From Paractinoplanes ovalisporus (GTDB lineage: Bacteria > Actinomycetota > Actinomycetes > Mycobacteriales > Micromonosporaceae), in contig NZ_JAENHP010000036.1 in the NCBI RefSeq assembly GCF_016834655.1, positions 1 to 64,000 on the forward strand: a stretch of 64,000 bases of DNA, written 5' to 3'. The notes under the pieces are model-generated. The model saw nothing but the letters and a program-made list of their open reading frames with translations. It searched no databases and had not been told where the DNA came from. The translations under genes and the position numbers were made by a program. Positions 42,368 to 50,184 of this stretch are shown here, piece after piece (the first letter of the stretch is position 1; each line of letters opens with the position of its first letter).

Positions 42368-42781
42368 GTGGCATCGTGCGTCTTCTGCGACATCGTGGCG
42401 GGGTCGGTGCCCGCCTTCAAGGTCATCGACTCGCCCGACGGGGTGGGTTTCCTCGACACCCGGCCGGTCTTCAAGGGCCACGTGCTGATCGTGCCCCGCG
42501 CCCACGTCGTCACCTTCCCCGATCTACCCGCCGGTGACCTGCCCGGATATTTCGGGCTTGTGCAACGGGTCGCCGCCGCCGTCCCCGAGGCGCTGGGCGC
42601 TCAGGGGACCTTCGTGGCGAACAACAACGTCGTCTCCCAGTCGGTGGCGCATCTCCACTTCCACGTCGTACCGCGTACGAAGGGGGATGGTCTGCGAGGC
42701 TTCTTCTGGCCCCGCACCAAGTACGCGAGCGACGAGGAAGCCGCCGAGTACGCCGCCACGATCGCCGCCAAACTCGGGTAA
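42368..42781 (+). CDS. HIT (histidine triad) family protein
   Basis: This 137-residue nucleotide hydrolase/transferase has the N-terminal zinc-type CVFCDI, the GHVLIVPRAHV segment and the triad HLHFHVVPR. HIT proteins act on AMP-linked or dinucleotide substrates; the exact one is unknown. The GTG at 42368 is the start. The msrA gene follows 47 bases later. Confidence 0.92.
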   Translation: MASCVFCDIVAGSVPAFKVIDSPDGVGFLDTRPVFKGHVLIVPRAHVVTFPDLPAGDLPGYFGLVQRVAAAVPEALGAQGTFVANNNVVSQSVAHLHFHVVPRTKGDGLRGFFWPRTKYASDEEAAEYAATIAAKLG

Positions 42782-42828
42782 GGGTTGGCTAACCCCCGGT
42801 GTTACATCACCGGATGAAGGGAGTGACC

Positions 42829-43491
42829 GTGTTCCTGCGGCACAAGAAGCTCGAGCTGATTACCCCCGACCAGGCCCTGCCGGGCCGGCTCCTGGAGATG
42901 CCGGTGGCCGACACGCACACCGTGCTCGGCACCCCGCTGAAGGGCCCGTGGCCGGCCGGCCTCGAGGTCGCGGTCTTCGGGATGGGGTGTTTCTGGGGCG
43001 CCGAGCGGATCTTCTGGCAGCTGCCGGGCGTCTATTCGACCTCGGTCGGCTACGCGGGCGGATTCACCAAGAACCCGACCTACGAGGAGACCTGCTCCGG
43101 TTCGACCGGCCACACCGAGGTGGTCCAGGTCGTCTACGACCCGAGCCAGATCCAGTACGCGGACCTGCTGAAGGCGTTCTGGGAGAACCACGACCCGACC
43201 CAGGGCATGCGCCAGGGCAACGACGTCGGCACCCAGTACCGTTCCGCGATCTACACGACCACGGACGAGCAGGCCCGGGTCGCGCAGGCCTCGCTGGAGG
43301 CGTTCCAGCCAGTGGTCACGGCAGCCGGCCGCGGCAAGATCACCACCGAGATCGGGCCGCTCACCGCGTACTACTACGCGGAGGACTATCACCAGCAGTA
43401 CCTCAGTGACAGCAAGAACCCGTACGGCTACTGCAACCACGGCCCCAACGGCATGACCTGCCCGGTCGGGGTGGCGTGCACGGCCGACTAA
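42829..43491 (+). CDS. msrA: Peptide-methionine (S)-S-oxide reductase
   Basis: This 220-residue repair enzyme reduces methionine-S-sulfoxide. The catalytic Cys is about residue 54 in GMGCFWGAER. Substrate-site residues appear in GYAGGFTKNPTYEETCSGSTGHTE and NDVGTQYRSAIY. C-terminal cysteines in GYCNHGPNGMTCPVG act as resolving residues. AGGGAG before the GTG at 42829 favours it over an ATG at 42814. Its last 44 bases are copied 1.67 kb downstream, suggesting an insertion at its 3' end. Confidence 0.95.
   Translation: MFLRHKKLELITPDQALPGRLLEMPVADTHTVLGTPLKGPWPAGLEVAVFGMGCFWGAERIFWQLPGVYSTSVGYAGGFTKNPTYEETCSGSTGHTEVVQVVYDPSQIQYADLLKAFWENHDPTQGMRQGNDVGTQYRSAIYTTTDEQARVAQASLEAFQPVVTAAGRGKITTEIGPLTAYYYAEDYHQQYLSDSKNPYGYCNHGPNGMTCPVGVACTAD
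43442..43485 (+). repeat. 44-bp direct repeat, left copy (msrA 3' end)
   Basis: This block is 43/44 identical to 45116-45159. It encodes the end of MsrA (NGMTCPVGVA). The right copy reads in frame to its own TGA (NGMTCPVGVARTA), so it looks like the original msrA terminus displaced by an insertion. Confidence 0.85.
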
Positions 43492-43597
43492 CAGCTCAGT
43501 CCGCCTCCCCGCTACTAGAAGCGGTACTCGAAACAACGCAGTGGGGCGCGACAAGGCCATCCACCTGGCAAAACGCGCTGCGAGGCATCCTCTTACA

Positions 43598-43626
43598 CCC
43601 CTACTCTAAACGGTTTAGAGTAGGGG
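43598..43626. promoter_or_regulatory. Perfect 14-bp-arm palindrome over the RBS of the AlbA_2 gene
   Basis: CCCCTACTCTAAAC (43598-43611) and GTTTAGAGTAGGGG (43613-43626) are exact inverted repeats around one G. The right arm contains the AGGGG ribosome site and ends two bases before the ATG at 43629. It can serve as an operator in DNA or as an RBS-sequestering hairpin in RNA. Confidence 0.85.
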
Positions 43627-43628
43627 TC

Positions 43629-45059
43629 ATGCCTTCCAATCAAGTCGATGCCGCGCTCGCGGCTGCTCCCGCAGCCGTCGGCAAGCTACTGCTTGACGCA
43701 CCCGAGGATCAGTGGTTCGACCGGAAGGCCGCATCGATCCAGCCCAAGAAGCTGGCCGAAGCGCTTGTAGCCTTCGCGAACGCCGAAGGTGGCACTGTCG
43801 TCGTCGGATTGAACCGCCCTGAGGTTCAGGGCCTGAACCGCGTGCATGGCAAGATCAACGACCTCCGGCAGACGCCGATCGCCCTGACTTCGCCGCCCGT
43901 CCGCGCCGCGTTCGAAGAAGTTCCGTGCGTCAACAGCGCCGGCGAGAATGACATTCTCCTTGTCATCCGCATTGAACCTGGCGAACGCGTACACGAAACC
44001 AGCAGTGGCGAATGCTTTCTCCGTGTCGGGGACGAGAGCCACCGCTTGACCTACATCCAGCGTCGAGAGCTGGAGTTCGACAAAGGCCAGGCACAGTTCG
44101 ATGGATTCCCAGCCGACGGCGTTTCCTTCACGGAAATCGACGCCGCCCTCGTCGAGGCGTATCAGCGACGGATCGGCGTGAATTCAGGCTCGGTCGTGGA
44201 CGTCTTCAACGCCCGTAGTCTGCTGACGCTCAAGGGCCAGATCACCAACGCGGGATACCTACTCTTCGGCAAGTCCCCACAGGTCCTCTTCCCGCAAGCC
44301 TACATTCGAATAATTCGATTTCTCGGGGTGGAGCGCGGCACGGGAGCCAGGCTGGGCGTCGAGGAAGGTACGGATATTCGGATCGAAGGGTCACTTCCCT
44401 GGGCCGTACAACGAGCTAGTGCCGAGATCGAAAGACTGATACCGCAACGACGTTCGCTCTCCTCCAGCGGCCAGTTCGAGGCAACACCTATCGTGCCTCG
44501 CGACGCCTGGCTGGAGGGTCTGGTAAATGCAGTGATCCACCGCTCATATAGCCTCTCGGGCGACCACATCCGTGTGGAGATCTATCCGAACCGGATAGAA
44601 ATCGAGAGCCCCGGAAGATTTCCCGGCTTGGCCAATCCCAACAAACCGCTCGAGATCAGCCGCTTCGCTCGCAACCCACGGATCGCGCGCGTCTGCGCGG
44701 ATCTGCGCATCGGTTTGGAGCTCGGCGAGGGCATCAAACGAATCTTCGAGGAGATGCGACGTGTCGGCCTGGAAGATCCCGTTTATGTCCAGACGCAGGG
44801 AAGTGTGCGTCTGACCTTGGCCGACATTCCCCGTCTCGACCCTCGTATCGAGGCCCGCTTGCCACACGGCAGCCACCGCATACTCGACCTCCTGAGGGCA
44901 GCGTCCAACCCCCTGAGCACGGGCGATGTGGCGGCGGCCCTGGGCATGAGCCGGCCGTGGACAATCCTCCGCCTGCGCGCGCTGCAGGATGAGGGACTTC
45001 TGACCTGGAACGGCAAGAGCGCCCGCGACCCGCGAGCCGTCTGGGCGTTGAAGGAATAG
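43629..45059 (+). CDS. Schlafen/AlbA_2-domain ATPase with winged helix, possible inserted defence or regulatory gene
   Basis: This 476-residue protein has an N-terminal AlbA_2 (schlafen-like) domain (about 20-150, EDQWFDRKAASIQPKKLAEALVAFANAEGG). A GHKL-type ATPase domain (about 280-390) carries the Asn in EGLVNAVIHRSYS. A C-terminal winged helix spans about 415-476 (STGDVAAALGMSRPW). Such proteins act as DNA/RNA-binding regulators and recur in defence islands. GC and codon use look lower than in neighbours. It is flanked by the 44-bp msrA-end repeats and has its own palindromic site. No recombinase is near. Confidence 0.85.
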   Translation: MPSNQVDAALAAAPAAVGKLLLDAPEDQWFDRKAASIQPKKLAEALVAFANAEGGTVVVGLNRPEVQGLNRVHGKINDLRQTPIALTSPPVRAAFEEVPCVNSAGENDILLVIRIEPGERVHETSSGECFLRVGDESHRLTYIQRRELEFDKGQAQFDGFPADGVSFTEIDAALVEAYQRRIGVNSGSVVDVFNARSLLTLKGQITNAGYLLFGKSPQVLFPQAYIRIIRFLGVERGTGARLGVEEGTDIRIEGSLPWAVQRASAEIERLIPQRRSLSSSGQFEATPIVPRDAWLEGLVNAVIHRSYSLSGDHIRVEIYPNRIEIESPGRFPGLANPNKPLEISRFARNPRIARVCADLRIGLELGEGIKRIFEEMRRVGLEDPVYVQTQGSVRLTLADIPRLDPRIEARLPHGSHRILDLLRAASNPLSTGDVAAALGMSRPWTILRLRALQDEGLLTWNGKSARDPRAVWALKE

Positions 45060-45115
45060 ATCGGCGTACAGCTCTCAACCCTGTTGAGGGCCGACACAGA
45101 GGCCGTAACGCCGAT
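45060..45115. other. Short inverted-repeat segment at the insertion boundary
   Basis: ATCGGCGT (45060-45067) and ACGCCGAT (45108-45115) are inverted repeats that exactly bracket the stretch between the gene stop and the right 44-bp copy. An internal CTCAAC/GTTGAG hairpin lies between. It may be a terminator for the inserted gene or a recombination-site structure. Confidence 0.55.
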
Positions 45116-45159
45116 GCCCCAACGGCATGACCTGCCCGGTCGGGGTGGCGCGCACGGCC
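45116..45159 (+). repeat. 44-bp direct repeat, right copy (former msrA 3' end)
   Basis: This copy begins GCCCCAACGGCATGACC and contains an in-frame TGA just beyond it. It differs from the msrA copy by one base. Beyond it lies the probable original msrA terminator at 45179. Confidence 0.85.
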
Positions 45160-45178
45160 TGACCCAGGTCACAGAGAC

Positions 45179-45208
45179 GGCCCCGGCAATTGCCGGGGCC
45201 GGTTTTCA
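45179..45208 (+). terminator. Intrinsic terminator, probably the original msrA one
   Basis: GGCCCCGGCAA and TTGCCGGGGCC form a 22-base perfect palindrome (45179-45200) followed by GGTTTT. It sits right after the duplicated msrA end, as expected if the AlbA_2 gene split msrA from its terminator. Confidence 0.9.
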
Positions 45209-45228
45209 TGCCTGGGGGTGTAAAAGAT

Positions 45229-45248
45229 CGACATGTCCCGACATGTTC
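45229..45248. promoter_or_regulatory. Tandem ACATGT decamers upstream of a small gene
   Basis: CGACATGTCC and CGACATGTTC lie in direct tandem with a 10-base period, each centred on the palindrome ACATGT. They are about 45 bases upstream of the start at 45290 and could be a pair of binding sites on one helix face. Confidence 0.45.
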
Positions 45249-45289
45249 CGCACACTGGAGATCGACAGCGGTACAGCGGGAGGTGACAC

Positions 45290-45619
45290 GTGCCCACCTT
45301 TTACAACCACGATGAACGCGACGCCTGGAATCTCGCGGAGTCTCTGGTCGAGCAGGCCGAGGAGTCGATGCGTGAGGCCGAGCAGGCACTCGAGACCTGG
45401 AAGACCGGCAAGGAGATGAACCGGCTGCGCTGCATCCGCAAGGGGATCAGCGAGTCGGACGCGGAGATCCGCTGGTCGGCGTCGACCACCGCGAAGAACG
45501 CGATCACCAACAACGGCTTCTATGTCGGACTGGCCACGATGTATTACGGCGCGGCCGCCGCGAACTTTTCGCGGGCGCTCTATCTGCGCAGCCTCGGCGG
45601 GCGTCCGATGGCGGCCTAG
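45290..45619 (+). CDS. Small helical protein, unknown function
   Basis: This 109-residue protein begins VPTFYNHDERDAWNLAESLVEQAEE. It has a long charged, probably coiled-coil N-terminal half and a C-terminal half with NAITNNGFYVGLATMYYGAAAANF. No signal peptide or known domain is recognised. GGGAGG lies six bases before the GTG at 45290. Its stop shares the CTAG overlap with the convergent small gene at 45616. Confidence 0.75.
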   Translation: MPTFYNHDERDAWNLAESLVEQAEESMREAEQALETWKTGKEMNRLRCIRKGISESDAEIRWSASTTAKNAITNNGFYVGLATMYYGAAAANFSRALYLRSLGGRPMAA

Positions 45620-45789
45620 GAACCCTCCTCCTCGGAGGCCTGGGTCTGCACAGCCGGCGACTGATTGCGGGGCTGCTGGTCGGAGGGCGACGCCGAAGCG
45701 GGCGTCGCCAGCGCCAGACCGAGCACGGCGCCGGCGCTGATCAGACCAAGGCCGGCCAGCGAGACGGGTCGGCGGTTCTGCTTCTCCAT
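45616..45789 (-). CDS. 57-residue secreted peptide
   Basis: The protein has a basic start (EKQNRRPVS), a hydrophobic core (LAGLGLISAGAVLGLALA) and a likely signal-peptidase site at SAS-PS near residue 33. The mature part would be only ~24 polar residues (SDQQPRNQSPAVQTQASEEE). GGAGG lies eight bases before the ATG at 45789. It overlaps the convergent neighbour by four bases and its function is unknown. Confidence 0.7.
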   Translation of the reverse strand: MEKQNRRPVSLAGLGLISAGAVLGLALATPASASPSDQQPRNQSPAVQTQASEEEGS

Positions 45790-45909
45790 GGACGAATCCT
45801 CCGTATCAACCGGCACTCCAGGGTGGCAGCCGCACCTGTGACGCCGCTGTGCAGAACCTGCCAAACGCTTGGCCTGTATGAAGGTCACCCGTTCGGGCAG
45901 TATTAACGG

Positions 45910-47322
45910 ATGGAGATCGCCAGCGAAACAGAGCGTAAATATGACGTCCCCGCCGAGTTTCAGCTGCCCGATCTCGCCGGACGGGCCGGGATCAGCAGTG
46001 CCGACGGCGCCGAGACCCACGACCTCGACGCCACCTACTTCGACACCGACGACCTCACCCTGATGCAGAATCGCCGGACACTGCGGCGGCGCACCGGTGG
46101 CGGCGACGCCGGATGGCACCTCAAGACGCCGGGTGACAACGGAAGCCGTACGGAACACCGCTTGCCTCTCGACGGCGACGAGGTGCCGGCCGAGCTCACC
46201 GCCCAGGTCCGGGCCATCATCCGCCGCCGGGAGCTCAAGCCGATCGCCCGGCTGCGCACCCACCGCGTCGAGACCCCGCTGCGCGACGCCGCCGGCAACA
46301 CGCTCGCCCTGGTCGCCCAGGACCAGGTGATCGCCGAGCGCGACGGCCACGAGCAGCGCTGGCAGGAGGTCGAGGTCGAGCTGGTCGAAGGCGGCCCCAA
46401 ACTGCTCGCGGCGGTCGAGAAACTGCTGTTCAAGGCCGGTGCCGCCCCCGCCTCGGGCCCGTCCAAGGTCGCGCGGGCGTTCGGCGACCGGCCCACCGTC
46501 ACGCCCCCGCCGCCGAGCAGCAACCCCGTGCTCCGGTACGTCCAGGAGCAGCACGACGCCATCACCGGCTACGACCCCGGGGTCCGTCAGGGTGACCCCG
46601 AAGCCGTGCACAAGATGCGCGTGGGCACGCGGCGCCTGCGCAGCACCCTGAAGACGTTCAAGCGCTCGTTCCCCGAGGCGGCCGACCTCAACGGCGAGCT
46701 CAAGTGGCTGGCCGACCTGCTCGGCCAGGTGCGCGACGGCCAGGTGCAGGAGGGCAAGCTGCTGGCCGGGCTCGACGACGCCGGCGAGCAGTTCGCCCCG
46801 GTCGCGGCCCGCATCCGGGCGCACCTCGACGCCCAGGTCGCCGAGGGCCGGGCCGCGCTCGACGAGGCGCTCGAGGGCGAGCGCTACCTCACCCTGCTCG
46901 ACCGCATCGACCAACTGGCCCGGCAGAAGACGGCCGAGAAGGATCCGATCCGGCGCGCGCGCAAGAGCCTGGCCAAGGCCGACGGGCTGCTCGACGAGGC
47001 GCTGGCCCACGGCGAGGACCACGAGCTGCACGACGCCCGCAAGGCCTACAAGCGGGCCCGGTACGCCGTCGAGGTGTTCGAGCCGGAGGCCGGCAAACCC
47101 GCCAAGAAGCTGGTCAAGGCGCTGACCGATCTGCAGGACGTGCTCGGTGCGCACCAGGATTCGGTGGTCGCCCGCGAGCTTCTGCACGAGCTGGGGCAGG
47201 ACAGCTTCTGGTTCGGCGTCCTGTGGGCCCGGCAGGAGCAGGTGGGCAAGGACACGTACGGGGAATTGCCGGTCGTCGTCGAAAAGTCGCGAAAAGCGAA
47301 GCTTCGCACGTGGCTGAACTGA
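45910..47322 (+). CDS. CYTH-CHAD domain protein (polyphosphate/triphosphate)
   Basis: This 470-residue protein has an N-terminal CYTH tunnel domain (about 1-190) marked by ETERKY, DLDATYFDTDDLTLM, TLRRRTGG and WHLKTPG. A C-terminal CHAD helical domain (about 205-470) has HKMRVGTRRLRSTLK and the matching HDARKAYKRARYAVE. CYTH proteins hydrolyse triphosphates; CHAD binds polyphosphate. The ppk2 gene follows 55 bases later, supporting a polyphosphate role. No secretion signal is seen. Confidence 0.92.
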   Translation: MEIASETERKYDVPAEFQLPDLAGRAGISSADGAETHDLDATYFDTDDLTLMQNRRTLRRRTGGGDAGWHLKTPGDNGSRTEHRLPLDGDEVPAELTAQVRAIIRRRELKPIARLRTHRVETPLRDAAGNTLALVAQDQVIAERDGHEQRWQEVEVELVEGGPKLLAAVEKLLFKAGAAPASGPSKVARAFGDRPTVTPPPPSSNPVLRYVQEQHDAITGYDPGVRQGDPEAVHKMRVGTRRLRSTLKTFKRSFPEAADLNGELKWLADLLGQVRDGQVQEGKLLAGLDDAGEQFAPVAARIRAHLDAQVAEGRAALDEALEGERYLTLLDRIDQLARQKTAEKDPIRRARKSLAKADGLLDEALAHGEDHELHDARKAYKRARYAVEVFEPEAGKPAKKLVKALTDLQDVLGAHQDSVVARELLHELGQDSFWFGVLWARQEQVGKDTYGELPVVVEKSRKAKLRTWLN

Positions 47323-47377
47323 TTGTTCACCTACCGGCTCGTTGAATTGTCACCCTGCGTGGGTATGTAGTCATGCC

Positions 47378-48337
47378 ATGCAGGCGGAGCACAACGGTCA
47401 GGTGAACGACGTCGACTCGACCACCGAGCCGTACGACGGGCCGGTCGCGGAACTGGGCGGATACCGGGTCGCGGACGACGATGACGACGACCCGGTGCTG
47501 CTCAACGCGGACGGGTCGCCGGTCGACACCTGGCGTGAGGAATACCCGTACGACGAACGGATGGCCCGCCAGGAGTACGACCACCACAAGAGGCTGCTCC
47601 AGATCGAGCTGCTGAAGCTGCAGAACTGGTGCAAGAGCAGCGGCGAGCGTCTCGTGATCCTGTTCGAGGGGCGGGACGCGGCCGGTAAAGGTGGCACGAT
47701 CAAGCGGTTCATGGAGCATCTGAACCCCCGCGGCGCCTCGGTGGTCGCGCTCGAGAAGCCGAACGAGCGCGAGGGCACGCAGTGGTATTTCCAGCGCTAC
47801 ATCAGCCACCTGCCCGCGGCCGGTGAGATCGTGCTGTTCGACCGTTCCTGGTACAACCGGGCCGGCGTCGAGCGCGTCATGGGCTACTGCACCCGCCAGG
47901 AATACCTCGAGTTCATGCGCCAGGCCCCCGAGCTCGAGCGCATGCTGGTCCGCTCCGGCGTCCACCTGGTCAAGTTCTGGTTCTCGGTGACCCAGGGCGA
48001 ACAGCGCACCCGCTTCGCCATCCGGCAGGTCGACCCCGTGCGGCAGTGGAAGCTCTCGCCCAACGACCTCGCGTCGCTCGACAAGTGGGGCGATTACACC
48101 GAGGCCAAGGAGGCGATGTTCTTCTACACCGACACCGCCGACGCGCCGTGGACCGTGGTGAAGAGCAACGACAAGAAGCGCGCCCGGGTCGAGGCGATGC
48201 GGCACGTGCTCAACCGCTTCGACTACGACAACAAGGACGAGGAGCTCGTCGGCCGTCCTGACCCGCTGATCGTGGGCCCGGCCGCGCTCGCCGTCGAGGG
48301 CACCGAGATGTCGCCCCGGGTGTTCCCGCGTCTGTAG
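47378..48337 (+). CDS. ppk2: Polyphosphate kinase 2
   Basis: This 319-residue PPK2-family kinase transfers phosphate between polyphosphate and nucleotides. It has Walker A (LFEGRDAAGKGGTIKRF), the lid segment EREGTQWYFQRYISHLP and Walker B (EIVLFDRSWYNRAG). Class (ADP- or AMP-preferring) cannot be fixed by eye. The N-terminal ~50 residues are acidic (VADDDDDDP). An ATG at 47378 is likelier than the upstream frame. It pairs with the CYTH-CHAD gene. Confidence 0.93.
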   Translation: MQAEHNGQVNDVDSTTEPYDGPVAELGGYRVADDDDDDPVLLNADGSPVDTWREEYPYDERMARQEYDHHKRLLQIELLKLQNWCKSSGERLVILFEGRDAAGKGGTIKRFMEHLNPRGASVVALEKPNEREGTQWYFQRYISHLPAAGEIVLFDRSWYNRAGVERVMGYCTRQEYLEFMRQAPELERMLVRSGVHLVKFWFSVTQGEQRTRFAIRQVDPVRQWKLSPNDLASLDKWGDYTEAKEAMFFYTDTADAPWTVVKSNDKKRARVEAMRHVLNRFDYDNKDEELVGRPDPLIVGPAALAVEGTEMSPRVFPRL

Positions 48338-48394
48338 CCGTCGGCCCGGATATTCCCGCGCCGGTAGTGATTCAAAAAGTGTTGGCGGGGCGCC

Positions 48395-48640
48395 CCTCCC
48401 ATGGTTAACGTGGCCGTACACGTGAAGGGAGGTGGTCCGAAGTTGTATAGCAACGGGACTCGTGAGGTGGCTGTCCGCTAGCCGCTGTCCTCGACAGCTT
48501 CGTAGTTGTAGTACGTCGAGACCGTGTGGCAGCGGTGCGGCGAATTTCAGGTAGCCACCCGACCCCTGGGGATCCGGCCTTGTCCGACCGGACCGTGCAT
48601 ACGTGTGCGGAAGTCCCCAGGGGTCGCTTCATTTCCGGGG
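48395..48640 (+). ncRNA. Structured leader with micro-ORF upstream of the RNase Z gene
   Basis: A strong AAGGGAGG (48425-48432) precedes a TTG-started 12-codon frame ending YSNGTREVAVR, with TAG at 48479-48481. An in-frame ATG at 48401 is an alternative. CCTCCC at 48395-48400 can pair with the GGGAGG. Downstream, GCTGTC/GACAGC (48484-48498) and CTCGAC/GTCGAG (48490-48520) are mutually exclusive stems. GGTGGCT (48466-48472) can pair AGCCACC (48553-48559). A 13-bp stem (CGACCCCTGGGGA with TCCCCAGGGGTCG, 48560-48626) with a T-rich tail resembles a terminator. This suggests translation-coupled attenuation. Confidence 0.55.
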
Positions 48641-48647
48641 GTTTTCG

Positions 48648-49559
48648 GTGCGCGAGTTGGTGTTGCTCGGCACGGCCAGTCAGGTCCCGACCCGGCTTCG
48701 CAACCACAACGGATACCTGCTGCGCTGGGACGACGAGGTGATCCTGTTCGACCCGGGCGAGGGCACCCAGCGCCAGATGCTGATGGCGGGCCTCGCGGTC
48801 ACCCCGTTGCGGCGGATCTGCATCACCCACTTCCACGGCGATCACAGCCTCGGCCTGCCCGGCATTCTGCAGCGCATCTCGCTCGACAAGGTGCCGCACC
48901 CGGTGACGGTCCACTACCCGGCCGCCGGCCAGGAGTTCTACGACCGGCTGCGCCATGCCACCAGCTACTGGGACAACGCCTCCATCGTCGCCGCGCCCGT
49001 CTCCGGTTCCTCCTGGTCCGCTCCCACACCGGCGGGCCGGCTCACGGCGCTGCCTCTCCGACATTCCCTTCCCACGTACGGGTACCGGTTGGACGAGCCG
49101 AGCGGACGGCGCATGGTTCCGGCCCTTCTGGCCGCCCACGGCATCGCCGGGCCCGCGGTCGGCGAGTTGCAGCGGGCCGGACGGATCGGTGACGTGACCC
49201 TCGACCAGGTGAGCGTCGACCGGCCCGGGCAGAGCTTCGCCTTCATCATGGACACCGGGCTGTGCGACAACGTCTACGCGCTGGCGGCCGGGGTCGACCT
49301 GCTCGTCATCGAGTCGACCTTCCTCACCGAGGACGCCGACATGGCCGAGCAGGTGGGGCATCTGACGGCAGCGCAGGCGGGCGAGGTGGCGCGGGCCTCC
49401 GGCGTACGGAAACTGGTGTTGACCCATTTCTCGCAGCGCTATCAGGACGCGTCGCGGTTCCTCGACGAGGCGCGGGCCTCGTTCGACGGCGAGATCGTGG
49501 TCGGTGCCGACCTCGGGCGGGTCCCCGTGCCCCCGCGGCGGGAGGTTACCGTCGCCTGA
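48648..49559 (+). CDS. rnz: Ribonuclease Z (tRNA 3'-endonuclease)
   Basis: This 303-residue metallo-beta-lactamase-fold enzyme trims tRNA 3' trailers. It has the N-terminal LGTASQVPT, metal motif ITHFHGDHSLGLPG, a flexible-arm region (near GPAVGELQRAG), FIMDTG and LTHFSQRY. The GTG at 48648 follows GGGGG. It is preceded by the structured leader and overlaps the acetyltransferase gene by one base. Confidence 0.93.
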   Translation: MRELVLLGTASQVPTRLRNHNGYLLRWDDEVILFDPGEGTQRQMLMAGLAVTPLRRICITHFHGDHSLGLPGILQRISLDKVPHPVTVHYPAAGQEFYDRLRHATSYWDNASIVAAPVSGSSWSAPTPAGRLTALPLRHSLPTYGYRLDEPSGRRMVPALLAAHGIAGPAVGELQRAGRIGDVTLDQVSVDRPGQSFAFIMDTGLCDNVYALAAGVDLLVIESTFLTEDADMAEQVGHLTAAQAGEVARASGVRKLVLTHFSQRYQDASRFLDEARASFDGEIVVGADLGRVPVPPRREVTVA

Positions 49560-50092
49560 TGGACGTCTCCCTGCGTACGGCATCGGAATCTGACCTTGTC
49601 GCCGTGGGGGCGGTGCATCAGAGCTCCCGGGTGGCGGCCTATGCGGGCATTCTGCCGGCGGCGACGCTGGAGCTGCGCACCGCTGAGGCCTTCGGGGAGT
49701 GGTGGAGCGAGCGGTATCGCTGGGAGCGGGAGACGCATCGGATGACGGTCGCGGTTTCCGCTTCGGCCGTTGTCGGCTTCACCTATGTCGGGCTGTCGGA
49801 GACGCCGGGAGCCACCGAGCTGTACGCCATCCACGTGCTGCCGTCGCTGGTCGGGACCGGGGTGGGGCGGCTGCTGATGGTGGATGCGTTGTCGGCGCTG
49901 GCGTCGTTCGGGGAGCCGCGGGCCGTGCTGTGGGTGCTGGCCGCCAACACGCGGGCGCGCAAGTTCTATGAGGCCGGGGGCTGGACGCTCGACGGCGCGA
50001 CCCGGCGCGAGCCGGTGAACGGTGAGCCGGTCGATCAACTCCGTTACACGCGGACGTTGACCGGCGCTCAAGCTTTGGTTAGCCTACCCTAA
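49559..50092 (+). CDS. GNAT-family N-acetyltransferase
   Basis: This 177-residue acetyltransferase has AIHVLPSLVGTGVGRLLM, the acetyl-CoA loop, and NTRARKFYEAGGWTLDGATR. The ATG overlaps the rnz stop (TGATG), so the two are coupled. The substrate is unknown. Its last bases form an iron-box-like sequence at 50074-50092. Confidence 0.85.
   Translation: MDVSLRTASESDLVAVGAVHQSSRVAAYAGILPAATLELRTAEAFGEWWSERYRWERETHRMTVAVSASAVVGFTYVGLSETPGATELYAIHVLPSLVGTGVGRLLMVDALSALASFGEPRAVLWVLAANTRARKFYEAGGWTLDGATRREPVNGEPVDQLRYTRTLTGAQALVSLP
50074..50092. promoter_or_regulatory. Iron-box-like sequence at the end of the acetyltransferase gene
   Basis: TTTGGTTAGCCTACCCTAA agrees with the DtxR/IdeR consensus at 16-17 of 19 positions. 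It overlaps the gene's last codons and stop. No start codon lies close downstream, so it may be fortuitous. Confidence 0.35.
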
Positions 50093-50184
50093 CTACGGAC
50101 GCCGCCCAGGCCGCCACGATCCGGGATCGTCCGTTTGTGGATGATGCGTGTCCGCTGTCACGGCCGGCGCATCGACCTTGAATC

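Noticed and set aside
42780..42798. GGGTTGGCTAACCC before msrA as an iron box
   Set aside because: It agrees with the consensus at only about 13 of 19 positions. It may be a chance palindrome or part of a hairpin.
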